Of a stretch of DNA of 64,000 nt, positions 26,536 through 34,952 are shown piece by piece. The stretch comes from Novipirellula caenicola. Lineage in GTDB: Bacteria > Planctomycetota > Planctomycetia > Pirellulales > Pirellulaceae. Position 1 is the first letter of the stretch. Every line of letters starts with the position of its first letter. The stretch is from contig NZ_BAABRO010000006.1 of the NCBI RefSeq assembly GCF_039545035.1, positions 186,001-250,000 on the forward strand, in the 5' to 3' direction. The position numbers and the translations under genes were made by a program. The notes beneath the pieces are model-generated. The model ran no database searches, was not told the DNA's origin, and was given only the letters and a program-made list of their open reading frames with translations.

Positions 26536-26988
26536 TTAGCCGGACTTGCGAGCCGACAATTGGGCGTCGGCGGCAGCGCTTTCGCGGAGCAGTTTCGAGT
26601 ATTCGTCCACCCCTTCTTGCTCTTGCAGCAAGATGTCTTCGAGGAAGACGACGAGCGAACGGGTTCCTTCGGCCAATTCCAATGCCTTTTCGTACATTTC
26701 AACCGCCTTGGACTCGAACGCCAATGCATTTTCGAGCATTTCGCGTAGGTCGCGTGTTTGTTTGATCTCGTTTCGCTGAGCGACCGGAACGCCACCGAGC
26801 GCGACGATCTTGTTTCCGATCAACTTGGCGTGATTGAACGACTCTTCAGCATCCTCTTCAAACTTGGACGAATAGACCTCACGCCATGGGCCTTCGATGA
26901 TGAACGAGGCTTGCGAGTACTGGGCGACTCCCGTCCATTCGTGCTTAAGAATTTCGTTGAGCTGGGTGATTACGGCGTCATTGGACAT
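26536..26988 (-). CDS. Bacterioferritin-like ferritin family protein
   Basis: The 150 residues form a four-helix ferritin domain: KHEWTGVAQYSQASFI (E17), EEDAEESFNHAKLIGNKIVALGGVPV (H53), the E92 helix (ALAFESKAVEMYEKAL), and VVFLEDILLQEQEGVDEYSKLL with E123/E125. The family stores iron or protects DNA by oxidising Fe(II) at a di-iron site. One oddity is that the canonical ExxH on helix 2 is not intact: the position three before His53 is Ser, and Glu48/49 sit one and two places further away. The haem-ligand Met is also absent. An AGGAAA ribosome site precedes the ATG at 26988. A possible Fur box lies upstream. Confidence 0.85.
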   Translation of the reverse strand: MSNDAVITQLNEILKHEWTGVAQYSQASFIIEGPWREVYSSKFEEDAEESFNHAKLIGNKIVALGGVPVAQRNEIKQTRDLREMLENALAFESKAVEMYEKALELAEGTRSLVVFLEDILLQEQEGVDEYSKLLRESAAADAQLSARKSG

Positions 26989-27387
26989 GATCGTGTTTCC
27001 TAGTGAAGAGTGTCGTTGAATGGACGGGAGACGTGCAAAACGTGTTCCGTGTGAATTGTAAGGGGGCGAGAAGCATGCGGGCTGCAGATTTGCTAAAGGC
27101 CGAGGCTTCTATTTGGACTCTATCGGCGTCATCCGCGAGTGACAAGCGTGAATCCGCTTGTTGCGAATTGAATCACAAAGATGCTTTTAAATCGCAATCG
27201 ACCCGTTATTGAGAGTCGTTATCAATCGGTCGCAATCAACCCACAAACGTCGCTAGCGGCGACGGATCAAGTGGCTAAGGAACTATCAAGCGGCTAGGAA
27301 AGGACGCCGGCGGAGAAAGGCCACGATCCATCTGGACTCGGTTAATTCGGATCGCAAGCCTGGCTCGCTTTTTTGGGGGGCAAGACG
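26989..27387. other. Intergenic region upstream of the ferritin gene (399 bp)
   Basis: It contains the promoter of the ferritin-like gene and the 3' flank of the TolC gene. A possible Fur box lies at 27210-27224. No further gene is supported. Confidence 0.35.
27210..27224. promoter_or_regulatory. Possible Fur box upstream of the ferritin-like gene
   Basis: TGAGAGT-C-GTTATCA fits the 7-1-7 Fur consensus at about 11 of 14 positions. It lies about 222 nt upstream of the ferritin-like start, further than usual, so the promoter may have a long leader. Confidence 0.45.
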
Positions 27388-29310
27388 CTACTGATCCGTC
27401 GCGTCAGCTGGGGGCGAACCCGAGTGCAGTTGCCAGTCGCGTTCCATCACGTCGGGTTGGGGCAGTTCGGGCTCGGGAAGATGGCCAGGGCCAGGCATGT
27501 CGCTGTCGGGAAGCGATGAAACCACCATTGCTTGGTCTAGCGGATCCAAGCCGAGTGCGATCTGCATCTGGGCCAGCGCAGCAAACCAATTCCGCTGAGC
27601 CTCGACCAGTTTGATCTCGGTCTCATTCGCTTTGCCCTCAAGCAGATTCAAATAGATCAGATCGATTTTCCCTTTCTCAAACGCGAACCGATAACGGTCA
27701 AGCGTTTCGAGTGCGGTGCGAAGCGAGACCTCGGTTTGTTCGACGATTTGCGACGAAAGTTGTAGTGCGTTATGCGCGATCTGCAACTCGTTGGCAATCT
27801 TGTCTTGAGTCAAGCGTAGCTTCTCGTTGATCTGAACGATTTTGCCGTTGGTTTGTTGGATCTTGCCGCGTGCTTTGCGTCGTTGGATTGGCACCTCGCT
27901 GGTAAAGCCAATGACCAATTCAAATTCGCCCTTGTCATCGGACTTGGTGGCAGGTTCCCCCATGTCTTGCGACGCCTCGCTGATGAAATCAAATCTCGGC
28001 AGCAATTCGTTGTGCGCCAAGCGACGATCGAGTTGGACGCTTCGCATTTCGAACTGCAGCAGCTGCGGTTCGGGACGCCGGCTTAGTGCGGCGGCCAAAT
28101 CGGCTTGAAAGTCGCTCGCGGGTGGCGGTTGAATGACCGGGAATTTTTGCGGCAACCAAGCGTCGCTGGGCACCATCGGTTGACCGGCGGCATCACGAAG
28201 ATAGAGTGCAAGTTTGAATGAGGTTGCACGGAACTTCTGTTCGGTCTCTAAAACTTTTGCTTTGCGTTCGGCAATCAGTTGTTGATTCAAAATCAAGTCG
28301 ATTTCGGCGAACTTGCCTGCTTTTACTCCCACGTCGAATTGCTCGCCGCGGCGTTCAGCAAGCGAAAGCAGTTCGCGTTGAGCTTGCAGGATGCTGCCCA
28401 TCGCAACCCAGTCCCAATAGACCGCAGCGGCATCCCGCGAAATATCCAAGATCGTTTGCTGGATGATCGGACCTGCGGCCTGTTGCGCAAGCGTGGCTTG
28501 GAACACGGCAACACGCTCGGGGTCAATCGCGCGCCCTTGCAATAGAGGTTGCACATACGCCAGCTTGAACTCGCCCGCGTCGTCGGTTTGGCGTTCCTTG
28601 TACCAAGGTTGATAAAAACCGCGGCCGATGCGATAGCCAGCCGAAACGTACCCTCCCCACCATGTTTGCCGAGCAAGGCTAAGGCCGTTGCGATAGTTTT
28701 CGTAAAACCCGGTTGGCTCCGAAATCGACTCGGCACGGAACTTGGTGTCGTACTCGCCGTAGGCAGACATGAGCTGGCCGCTGGCGATCGTTGGCTCTTG
28801 TCGCGCTCGCTGGATCTCAGGATACGATCGGTACAAACTGGCGAAGACATCCGCCAACGTTAAGGTCGGGTCGCCGGTTGTCGCCAGGCCCTGTCGCGCC
28901 GCGTCGAGTGAGCTAGCCGCCTGATTTGAACCAGCCGCCTGATTCGATCCAGCCGCGTCCAGCGAAATTTCGGGGGATGCGGAAGCCGTGTTGCTCTGGC
29001 GTTGTCCATTGGCAAGCGATTCGTCGTTTGGTGCGTCGATTTGCTCGATGTCGTCTTCCACCAACATCAAAAACTGAGCAAACGAGTGCTCGGGGGCAAG
29101 CTGGACAACCTGGGCGCTGACGCTAGTAGCCAAGGCGAAATGGAGCAGCAGTATGCTAGCTAAAACCGATCTTGTGCCGCTGCGGGTGAGGGATTCCGCA
29201 CACGATGCACCAGCACACGATACACCAGGACGCGATGCACCAGGACGCGATGCACCTGGACGCGATGCACCTGGACGCGATACACCAAGACGTGCTGTAC
29301 CAGCTTTCAT
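27388..29310 (-). CDS. TolC-like outer membrane efflux protein
   Basis: The ATG at 29310 (MKAGTARLGVSRPG) gives 640 residues, 44 nt after the HlyD stop; the frame is open further upstream but overlaps the HlyD gene. An unusual N-terminus has five-residue repeats (GASRP) before the signal peptide core SVLASILLLHFALATSVSA. A low-complexity linker (residues about 100-145) follows, and then two outer-membrane-efflux repeats (about 160-390 and 400-610), with helix pairs such as ERRGEQFDVGVKAGKFAEIDLILNQQLIAERKAKVLETE. TolC proteins form the outer-membrane tunnel for type I secretion or efflux. It ends the ABC-HlyD-TolC operon. The tail is Pro/Asp-rich. Confidence 0.88.
   Translation of the reverse strand: MKAGTARLGVSRPGASRPGASRPGASRPGVSCAGASCAESLTRSGTRSVLASILLLHFALATSVSAQVVQLAPEHSFAQFLMLVEDDIEQIDAPNDESLANGQRQSNTASASPEISLDAAGSNQAAGSNQAASSLDAARQGLATTGDPTLTLADVFASLYRSYPEIQRARQEPTIASGQLMSAYGEYDTKFRAESISEPTGFYENYRNGLSLARQTWWGGYVSAGYRIGRGFYQPWYKERQTDDAGEFKLAYVQPLLQGRAIDPERVAVFQATLAQQAAGPIIQQTILDISRDAAAVYWDWVAMGSILQAQRELLSLAERRGEQFDVGVKAGKFAEIDLILNQQLIAERKAKVLETEQKFRATSFKLALYLRDAAGQPMVPSDAWLPQKFPVIQPPPASDFQADLAAALSRRPEPQLLQFEMRSVQLDRRLAHNELLPRFDFISEASQDMGEPATKSDDKGEFELVIGFTSEVPIQRRKARGKIQQTNGKIVQINEKLRLTQDKIANELQIAHNALQLSSQIVEQTEVSLRTALETLDRYRFAFEKGKIDLIYLNLLEGKANETEIKLVEAQRNWFAALAQMQIALGLDPLDQAMVVSSLPDSDMPGPGHLPEPELPQPDVMERDWQLHSGSPPADATDQ
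29203..29292. repeat. 15-bp tandem repeat inside the TolC gene
   Basis: Six consecutive 15-bp units with few differences start at 29203, 29218, 29233, 29248, 29263 and 29278; a degenerate seventh starts at 29293. On the minus strand each encodes a Gly-Ala/Val-Ser-Arg-Pro unit. The array sits between the start codon and the hydrophobic core of the signal peptide. Confidence 0.85.
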
Positions 29311-29354
29311 GCAAGCATTTTGCCATCGGCGGGCCACCGAGCCAGCGGCAAAGG

Positions 29355-30704
29355 TCAAAGTTTGGGTAGTTTCACTTTCTGCGCCTTGTCCTTTGGCGCG
29401 TTCGGTTCGTTGGTCGCGACGACCGGGGGAAATCCGTTGAGTTGACGCCATATTTCGTAGCCGAGTGGAACTTGTTTCAGCAGCACCCATCCATTGGTGC
29501 GTACTCCTTGACGTAAGTATCGGTCATCCGGCCAACCATCCTCCCGCGGAAAGTGATTGTCAGGCGTCACAACCACGCGAAAATTTCCAAATCCGTCATC
29601 AGTGGGGAAAACCCGGTTGATTTTGCCGCCAAACGTGCCGACGGCGACCGAAGGCCAGCCAACAAACTGTACCGCAGGCCAGCCCTCGAATTGCAATCGC
29701 ACCCGGTCACCGACTTTCAGCAGAGGCATGTCGTTGCCGCTGACTTTCATTTCGACCGCCAAGTTATCGGTCTCTGGGACGATCACAAACAATTGGTCGC
29801 CTTCCTTGATCGTGTCGCTTCCGGTCACGCCGTACCACTGTTGGATATAACCACTGCGGGGGGCCGTCACCTCTAACCGGTCCAGCTCGCCTCGCTTGTT
29901 TCTCAGCTCGAGTATTTCCTTTTCGATCACATTGATCTTCTGCATCTGCTCGAGCACTTTCTGGCTGGCGTCTCGATTCTTAATATCGATCTCTTGCAGT
30001 TTGGCTTCGATTTCTTCTTCTTTGGAAAGCAGGACTGCCGATTGTTCGTGGACGGCGTTCTCGGCTTTATTCAGTTTGGCAAGCTGCGACTCAACCGCTT
30101 GGCGTTTGGAGAACAATTCTTCTTTCGAAACCAAACCGCGGGTCGCAACCTCTTCGGCGATCCTCAATTGGTTGCGTTTGTCCGACAGTTCGGCTTGGAG
30201 CGATGTAACTTCGTCTTTGGCTTGTTCCCATTTTTGTTTCGCTGCGAGGTAATCTTGCTTCAGCGATTGAGCCAAGTTCTTGCCGCTGCTTTCCTGAAGC
30301 GCCGCGGCCTGCTTCGCGACTTCGAGACCTGAGATTGCAGATGCCTTTTTCGATTCGGCAGCAAAGATTTGCGATTCCAGCTGGGAAACTCCTTCGGCCG
30401 CAAAGGGAGTGAGCCGCAGCAGCAATTCGCCCTTTTGCACGTAGCTTCCTTCACGCAGCCCCTCTTTGACGTAGCTGACCACCCCTTTGGACGGGCTCAT
30501 CACCGGCTGTGGTCGTTCTTGCGGATCCAGCGCGACGACGGTTCCGATGCCACGCGCAGTTTGCCGCCAAGGCACAAACAACAACGCGACCACGGCGATG
30601 ACGAGTGCAACGAAGGTGACGCGACCGCACCGCCGGATGAAGTTCCCGGTTCGCACCATTTGCATGGTCGAGAAGTCTTCTTGATTTGAGAATTCGCTTA
30701 ACAT
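29355..30704 (-). CDS. HlyD-family periplasmic adaptor protein
   Basis: The 449-residue protein has a short cytoplasmic N-terminus, one membrane span (VTFVALVIAVVALLFVPW, about 28-46), a first lipoyl half (VMSPSKGVVSYVKEGLREGSYVQKGELLLRLTP, about 68-100), a long coiled-coil hairpin (about 110-290), the second lipoyl half (LEVTAPRSGYIQQWYGVTGSDTIKEGDQLFVIVPE), and a beta-barrel with GDRVRLQFEGWPAVQF. Adaptors of this type bridge an inner-membrane ABC exporter and TolC. An alternative start is the ATG 39 nt in (MQMVRTGNF). It lies 50 nt after the ABC gene and 44 nt before the TolC gene, so all three are one transcription unit. Confidence 0.9.
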   Translation of the reverse strand: MLSEFSNQEDFSTMQMVRTGNFIRRCGRVTFVALVIAVVALLFVPWRQTARGIGTVVALDPQERPQPVMSPSKGVVSYVKEGLREGSYVQKGELLLRLTPFAAEGVSQLESQIFAAESKKASAISGLEVAKQAAALQESSGKNLAQSLKQDYLAAKQKWEQAKDEVTSLQAELSDKRNQLRIAEEVATRGLVSKEELFSKRQAVESQLAKLNKAENAVHEQSAVLLSKEEEIEAKLQEIDIKNRDASQKVLEQMQKINVIEKEILELRNKRGELDRLEVTAPRSGYIQQWYGVTGSDTIKEGDQLFVIVPETDNLAVEMKVSGNDMPLLKVGDRVRLQFEGWPAVQFVGWPSVAVGTFGGKINRVFPTDDGFGNFRVVVTPDNHFPREDGWPDDRYLRQGVRTNGWVLLKQVPLGYEIWRQLNGFPPVVATNEPNAPKDKAQKVKLPKL

Positions 30705-30754
30705 AATTGCATCAGCGGTAAGGGCGGTAAAACGTTAATCTGGATTGGCGCGGG

Positions 30755-32932
30755 CTAGGCCGCTTTGCGAACGGCAATTTGGATTTCACACAACTCGGCA
30801 ACGTCCTGGCGATTGGTCGTAACAACAAGGGTCCACGGAGCGTTGTCGGCGGCAAGCGTCTGCCAAATGGTATGACGATCTTCGCTTGACAAATCGTCCA
30901 GCAACCCATCGACGATCAACAATTTAGGCTGCATCAATATCGCGCGCGCCAATACCAATTGTCGCGATTCGATATCGCTTAACGGATAGCCGTGGGTTTG
31001 CAGTCGCGACTGCAATCCATCGGGCATCTGCAGCACGAGGTCCAACAATCCGACACTCTTAAGTGCATCGCGGAGCCGGTGCGCGGTCATGCCGCTGCGA
31101 GCCAAGTCCAGATTCTCACGAAGCGTTCCATGAAACAAGTCATTCGCACCGGCGTAGGCTAAGAACCGACCTTCGCCGGTGGCGGCTGCGTGAACGGGGT
31201 CGTGACCGGCGACTTGAGCGGTGCCTTCGATCGGGCTTGTGATTCCGGCTAGCGCCCGCGCCAACAACGATCGACCATTGGTATCGTCACCGACAATCGC
31301 CACTCGGCTGCCGGCATCGATCGTGGCCGCGGGCACCTTCGATTTGGATAATCCTCCATCCAAGACAAGATCGCTCCACTGAATCTCGGCAGGCCCACTG
31401 GGCAATACCGCCGGTTCTTGACGGACATCCACTGGTAAATCGATCAAGTGGCCTACCTTATCAATGCCCGCCATCAAGTCGTAGAACTTTTCGATCGACT
31501 TACCGGCTTTAGCAAAAGCCCCAACGACCACCGTCACCACCAATTCACTTGCCACCAATTGGCCAAGTGTTAGTTGGCCGTCAATCACCAACCATCCGCC
31601 CAACGCAAGCAGAACGGTCGACGCAATTGCGTGCAGCGAAATGGCAAACACGACTTGCCGAATCACCACGCGAAATTGAAGCTGCCGCGCGGCGACGTAC
31701 TGGGCCGTCAACTGGTTCGCGCGTTGCACCGCCAACGTTTCGCCTCCGCCCAACTTGAATACCGATGGCGAAGCGATCACATCTTGCAACCAATGAGCCA
31801 CCCGGTATTTCGTTTTCGATTCGTCAATCGACGTTTCGATTCCACCGCGGCCAAGTATCCATGTGATCGAAATCATCGAGATCACCAGCACGATGTCAAA
31901 ACCGAGCAAGAACGGATGGTAAAACGCCAGCAAGAACAACCCGAGCACCGTCGTCAAGACAATCGTCACGCCGTCCATCAACAGCACCGCGGTTGCTTTT
32001 TGGATCGTCATGATGTCAAAGACGCGATTGGCAAGCTCACGAGGAAACTCGCCGACCAACGACGTCTGGTTGACTCGCGGAAATCGGTGCGCCAAGTCGC
32101 CGACAATGCGAACGAACTGACGCCGTTGAATCAATTCGACCGCGATGGCTTGCAAGACCTTCAGCACCCCGGCGATACCGAGACACGTCAACAGCATCAC
32201 CCCCAACACAATCAGCGGCTGCAAGTAGGTGCCCCAGCTGACGACATTGACCAACGATTCCACGGCCAGCGGTGTTGCTAACGCGAGGACTCCCGCTACG
32301 AATGCAAACAATCCGACCGTGAAGATGTCGCGGCGATCGAGGTACAACAAACCAAGAAAGCGGCGGAGCGGCGTGGGATGGTGATCGTGGGGATGCAAGT
32401 CCGACGTGAATGAATCGCGTGCGGTGCGAGCTGCCGAGATCGAGACGCATGGCAATTCTTTTCGGCACGCAAAACAACGCGGCGGAGTATCCGATTGGAG
32501 CCAACTGCGAAGCTGCGACTTGCTGTAGCTCCGCGACCGAGTCGATACAGGCGTCGCGGGAAGATCGCTAACTTCACATCCTTGGATCGTACGTCCCGAA
32601 ACCGTTTCGAGCACATCAAATCGACCATCGCTGTGCACGATCAGGATTGGGAAGTGTTCCTGGACAAAACCGAACAACTCTTGAGGCGTTGTAAATTTTG
32701 TCTCACTCAAAATCAGCTCAGCATGCTTCGCGCTGGCCAACAGACGGGCTAACGGATCGCCAGGCTGGGTGTCCGCATGGTCGCCACTGGCCTGCACGTC
32801 GGAACGCTGGATCGGCACGCCCATCGCCAACCCGATGTGCGTCAGAACTCGGAACAAAGTCTCTTCACTGAGCGCATGCGTTTGCGGCGTAACAGAATTT
32901 TGCAAAACGAGACTCGAGTCGGGTTCGTGCAT
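30755..32932 (-). CDS. ABC exporter with degenerate nucleotide-binding domain
   Basis: I take the ATG at 32932 (MHEPDSSLVLQNS), giving 725 residues; a GTG start at 32983 would add 17. Residues 1-150 look like a C39-peptidase-related domain without a catalytic Cys (FPILIVHSDGRFDVLETVSGRTIQGCE). Six membrane segments (about 215-470) and the link KFYDLMAGIDKVGHLIDLP are those of a type I ABC exporter. The C-terminal domain has ABC layout but altered motifs: Walker A GDDTNGRS with Arg554 for Lys, no Gln at the Q-loop (YAGAN), LSDIE in place of LSGGQ (651-655), Walker B LLIVD675 followed by Gly for the catalytic Glu, and Thr705 for the H-loop His. It heads an operon with HlyD and TolC genes. Confidence 0.88.
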   Translation of the reverse strand: MHEPDSSLVLQNSVTPQTHALSEETLFRVLTHIGLAMGVPIQRSDVQASGDHADTQPGDPLARLLASAKHAELILSETKFTTPQELFGFVQEHFPILIVHSDGRFDVLETVSGRTIQGCEVSDLPATPVSTRSRSYSKSQLRSWLQSDTPPRCFACRKELPCVSISAARTARDSFTSDLHPHDHHPTPLRRFLGLLYLDRRDIFTVGLFAFVAGVLALATPLAVESLVNVVSWGTYLQPLIVLGVMLLTCLGIAGVLKVLQAIAVELIQRRQFVRIVGDLAHRFPRVNQTSLVGEFPRELANRVFDIMTIQKATAVLLMDGVTIVLTTVLGLFLLAFYHPFLLGFDIVLVISMISITWILGRGGIETSIDESKTKYRVAHWLQDVIASPSVFKLGGGETLAVQRANQLTAQYVAARQLQFRVVIRQVVFAISLHAIASTVLLALGGWLVIDGQLTLGQLVASELVVTVVVGAFAKAGKSIEKFYDLMAGIDKVGHLIDLPVDVRQEPAVLPSGPAEIQWSDLVLDGGLSKSKVPAATIDAGSRVAIVGDDTNGRSLLARALAGITSPIEGTAQVAGHDPVHAAATGEGRFLAYAGANDLFHGTLRENLDLARSGMTAHRLRDALKSVGLLDLVLQMPDGLQSRLQTHGYPLSDIESRQLVLARAILMQPKLLIVDGLLDDLSSEDRHTIWQTLAADNAPWTLVVTTNRQDVAELCEIQIAVRKAA

Positions 32933-33164
32933 AAACGTGATGGGGTCGAAAGAGTCAACCGCGGTAACGACGCCAAGCTTCACAGAGCGGTAACAAATGG
33001 ACGTTATTTGGGGACCATCGAGGTCACACGAAGTTTATTACGCGACAAATTTGTCGTCAATTGATATTCGCCTTTTGCTTGCAAGATCTTCATGCGGAAA
33101 ACGGGGAAAAACACGAGGGGGGATCGTGAAACGGCGGGATGACTAGCGAAAACGTTTTCGTGAA

Positions 33165-33192
33165 TTTACTTTCGTCTTTCTGGCGATATACT
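33165..33192 (+). promoter_or_regulatory. Possible sigma-70-type promoter of the winged-helix gene
   Basis: TTTACT (33165-33170) and TATACT (33187-33192) are spaced by 16 bp, 50 nt upstream of the start at 33243. Confidence 0.3.
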
Positions 33193-33242
33193 GGTCGGCA
33201 TCCCCATCTCGTGACTTATCGCTCCGGCAACGACTTTTCGAA

Positions 33243-33563
33243 ATGAGCAAGACGGCCAAACCATCACGCCCGTTACCAGCAAGCGGTGAAACCAGCCGCT
33301 GGAACTTTCTAACCAATCACGCCCACGTGCTGATCGTGCTGTACAGTCATCCCGATATGGTGTTACGCGAGGTCGCCTTGCGAGTCGGTATCACCGAGCG
33401 AGGAGTCCAGCGGATCATCCAAGATCTCGAAGACGAGGGGTTCCTTCGCCGAGAGAAGGTGGGCCGCAAGAATCACTATCAAGTGTTGACCGACGAATCG
33501 CTCCGTCATCCGCTGGAAGCCCATCGCACGATCGGCGATCTGCTAAAGCTGATCAGTGGTTAA
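33243..33563 (+). CDS. Winged-helix transcriptional regulator (MarR/ArsR-like)
   Basis: The 106-residue protein is a single winged helix-turn-helix: NHAHVLIVLYSHPDMVLREVALRVGITERGVQRIIQDLEDEGFLRREKVGRKNHYQV, where VLREVALRVGITERGVQRIIQDLE is helix-turn-helix and GFLRREKVGRKNHY the wing. No ligand-binding domain is seen. It is divergent from the ABC-HlyD-TolC operon across about 310 bp, so it may regulate that operon; this is an inference from position. The start at 33243 follows TTTTCGAA without a clear ribosome site. It ends near a hairpin. Confidence 0.8.
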   Translation: MSKTAKPSRPLPASGETSRWNFLTNHAHVLIVLYSHPDMVLREVALRVGITERGVQRIIQDLEDEGFLRREKVGRKNHYQVLTDESLRHPLEAHRTIGDLLKLISG

Positions 33564-33628
33564 CGCCCGACGTCGTCTACTTTGGGTTCGCGCTCGCGGC
33601 ACCCGTCGGCGATAGACTCCACTCGCAA

Positions 33629-33654
33629 CGGCGTTGGGTTTAACCCAAACGCCG
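33629..33654. terminator. Hairpin between convergent genes
   Basis: CGGCGTT pairs with AACGCCG, and GGGTT pairs with AACCC, with a one-base bulge. It lies between the winged-helix gene and the convergent doxX gene. Confidence 0.45.
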
Positions 33655-33732
33655 ACGCGATTGCGATGTCGCCTGACCCATGTCATTTCGCGATGACTTC
33701 GCTGTGCTTCTTCTTGGCGCTAATTGGCAGTG

Positions 33733-34140
33733 TTACTTTGCTTTGCCACCGCCCCAAAACTTATGGTCGAGCGACCATTCGCCTGGGCCGGTGATGAACA
33801 ACGCGGCGTAGGTGGTTAGATAGATGGCAGCCAATTCTTTGACTTTCCATGGATCGTCACCATGCACCACGAACAGCGCGATCACCATCGTGAAGGCCAG
33901 CGGTAACAGTGCCAAGCGTGTGCCCAAGCCCAAGATCAACAGCAGCGAGCAGCCAACCTCGGCACCAATCGCCATGATCAAACTGAGCTGGCTGCCCATT
34001 CCGATCGGGTCGGGAAAGGCGTCGGACATCGCGCTGAATCCCATCACCTTCTGGATCCCATGCACGAGCATGAATAGGCCGAACGCGACACGCAGGACAA
34101 GTAAACCGACGGAAATTTGTTTAGCAGACGCAAGTAACAT
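33733..34140 (-). CDS. doxX: DoxX-family membrane protein
   Basis: This 135-residue protein has four membrane segments: ISVGLLVLRVAFGLFMLVHGIQKV, SLIMAIGAEVGCSLLLILGLG, LALLPLAFTMVIALFVV and LAAIYLTTYAALFIT. It has the family signature LRxxxGxxxxxHGxxK and the C-terminal GPGEWSLDH. DoxX-type proteins (MhqP/YdfP in Bacillus) accompany quinone-detoxifying genes. It is the last gene of the marR-pirin-azoR-doxX run, 82 nt after azoR, with an AGGATC ribosome site. Confidence 0.88.
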   Translation of the reverse strand: MLLASAKQISVGLLVLRVAFGLFMLVHGIQKVMGFSAMSDAFPDPIGMGSQLSLIMAIGAEVGCSLLLILGLGTRLALLPLAFTMVIALFVVHGDDPWKVKELAAIYLTTYAALFITGPGEWSLDHKFWGGGKAK

Positions 34141-34222
34141 TGGAAAGATCCTAAGTGAGTGAAGGGACCAGGGAAAAGTGGCTGCGCTGATCGTCGTTCA
34201 GCGCTAGTTGTGAAACAGCAAG

Positions 34223-34849
34223 TCAGAAAGTAGAAGCAATTTCCGTTGCCACCTGGACCGCAGCGGCTTCGGTCGCGGCAACATCGTCAGGCCCTGCGAG
34301 AGTGGGCTCGACCACCACCGAATGGATATGCGTAAATCCGACAAATCCCAGTATCAACTCTAGGTACGTCTTTTGAAAATCCATCCCCTGGGTTTGCTCG
34401 CTGCCATAAGCGCCGCCACGAGCGTAGACAACCGCAACAGGTTTGCCAGTGACCAATCCGCTATAGCCGGTCTCGGGCGAAAAACTAAACGTCTGGCCTG
34501 GCTGAGCGATCACATCGATATAGTGTTTCAACTTGTAGGGAATTCCAAAATTCCACATCGGAAGACTGATTAAATACTTGTCGGCCGATTTGAACTCGTC
34601 AATCACGTCGACGACGCTTTGCCATGCTTTGGCCTGACTCGCATCATGCCCTTGGCCATGTAGTACTTGGTATTTCGCGTCGATTGTGTCACCGTCGAAT
34701 TCGGGAAGCTTCTTTTTCCAGAGGTCGATCGTCAGGATTTCATCATCGGGGTTGGCCGATTTGTAGGCGTCAAGAAAAGCATTGGCAACTCGAATCGATT
34801 TCGAGCGTGCTTTGCGGGGAGACGATTCGATGTAAAGCAGTTTGGACAT
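34223..34849 (-). CDS. azoR: FMN-dependent NADH-azoreductase
   Basis: The 208-residue flavodoxin-fold enzyme begins MSKLLYIESSPRKARSKSIRVANAFLDAY, with the phosphate-binding SSPR...S loop for FMN. PMWNFGIPYKLKHYIDVIAQPGQTF is the active-site block of AzoR, and YARGGAYG is the second FMN-contact loop. The family reduces quinones and azo dyes by two electrons with NADH, protecting from redox-cycling electrophiles. It lies between the pirin and doxX genes in the MarR-headed operon. Confidence 0.92.
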   Translation of the reverse strand: MSKLLYIESSPRKARSKSIRVANAFLDAYKSANPDDEILTIDLWKKKLPEFDGDTIDAKYQVLHGQGHDASQAKAWQSVVDVIDEFKSADKYLISLPMWNFGIPYKLKHYIDVIAQPGQTFSFSPETGYSGLVTGKPVAVVYARGGAYGSEQTQGMDFQKTYLELILGFVGFTHIHSVVVEPTLAGPDDVAATEAAAVQVATEIASTF

Positions 34850-34952
34850 GGTTTGCTCTGCAGGGATGGAAAGTGTGAACGTTGGTTTTTCGAAGTCGAC
34901 AAAGTTGCCAGCGAGTTAGGTTCGCTGGCGAAGTGGTGGTACGGTCGTGATC

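Noticed and set aside
30755-32932. Reading the degenerate ABC gene as a pseudogene
   Set aside because: The frame is intact over more than 700 codons, membrane segments are well formed and the operon is preserved, so a maintained pseudo-enzyme is a better description.
33147-33160. Certain operator for the winged-helix regulator
   Set aside because: The same 14-bp palindrome occurs inside two genes, so it is not specific to this promoter; I kept it only as a motif finding.
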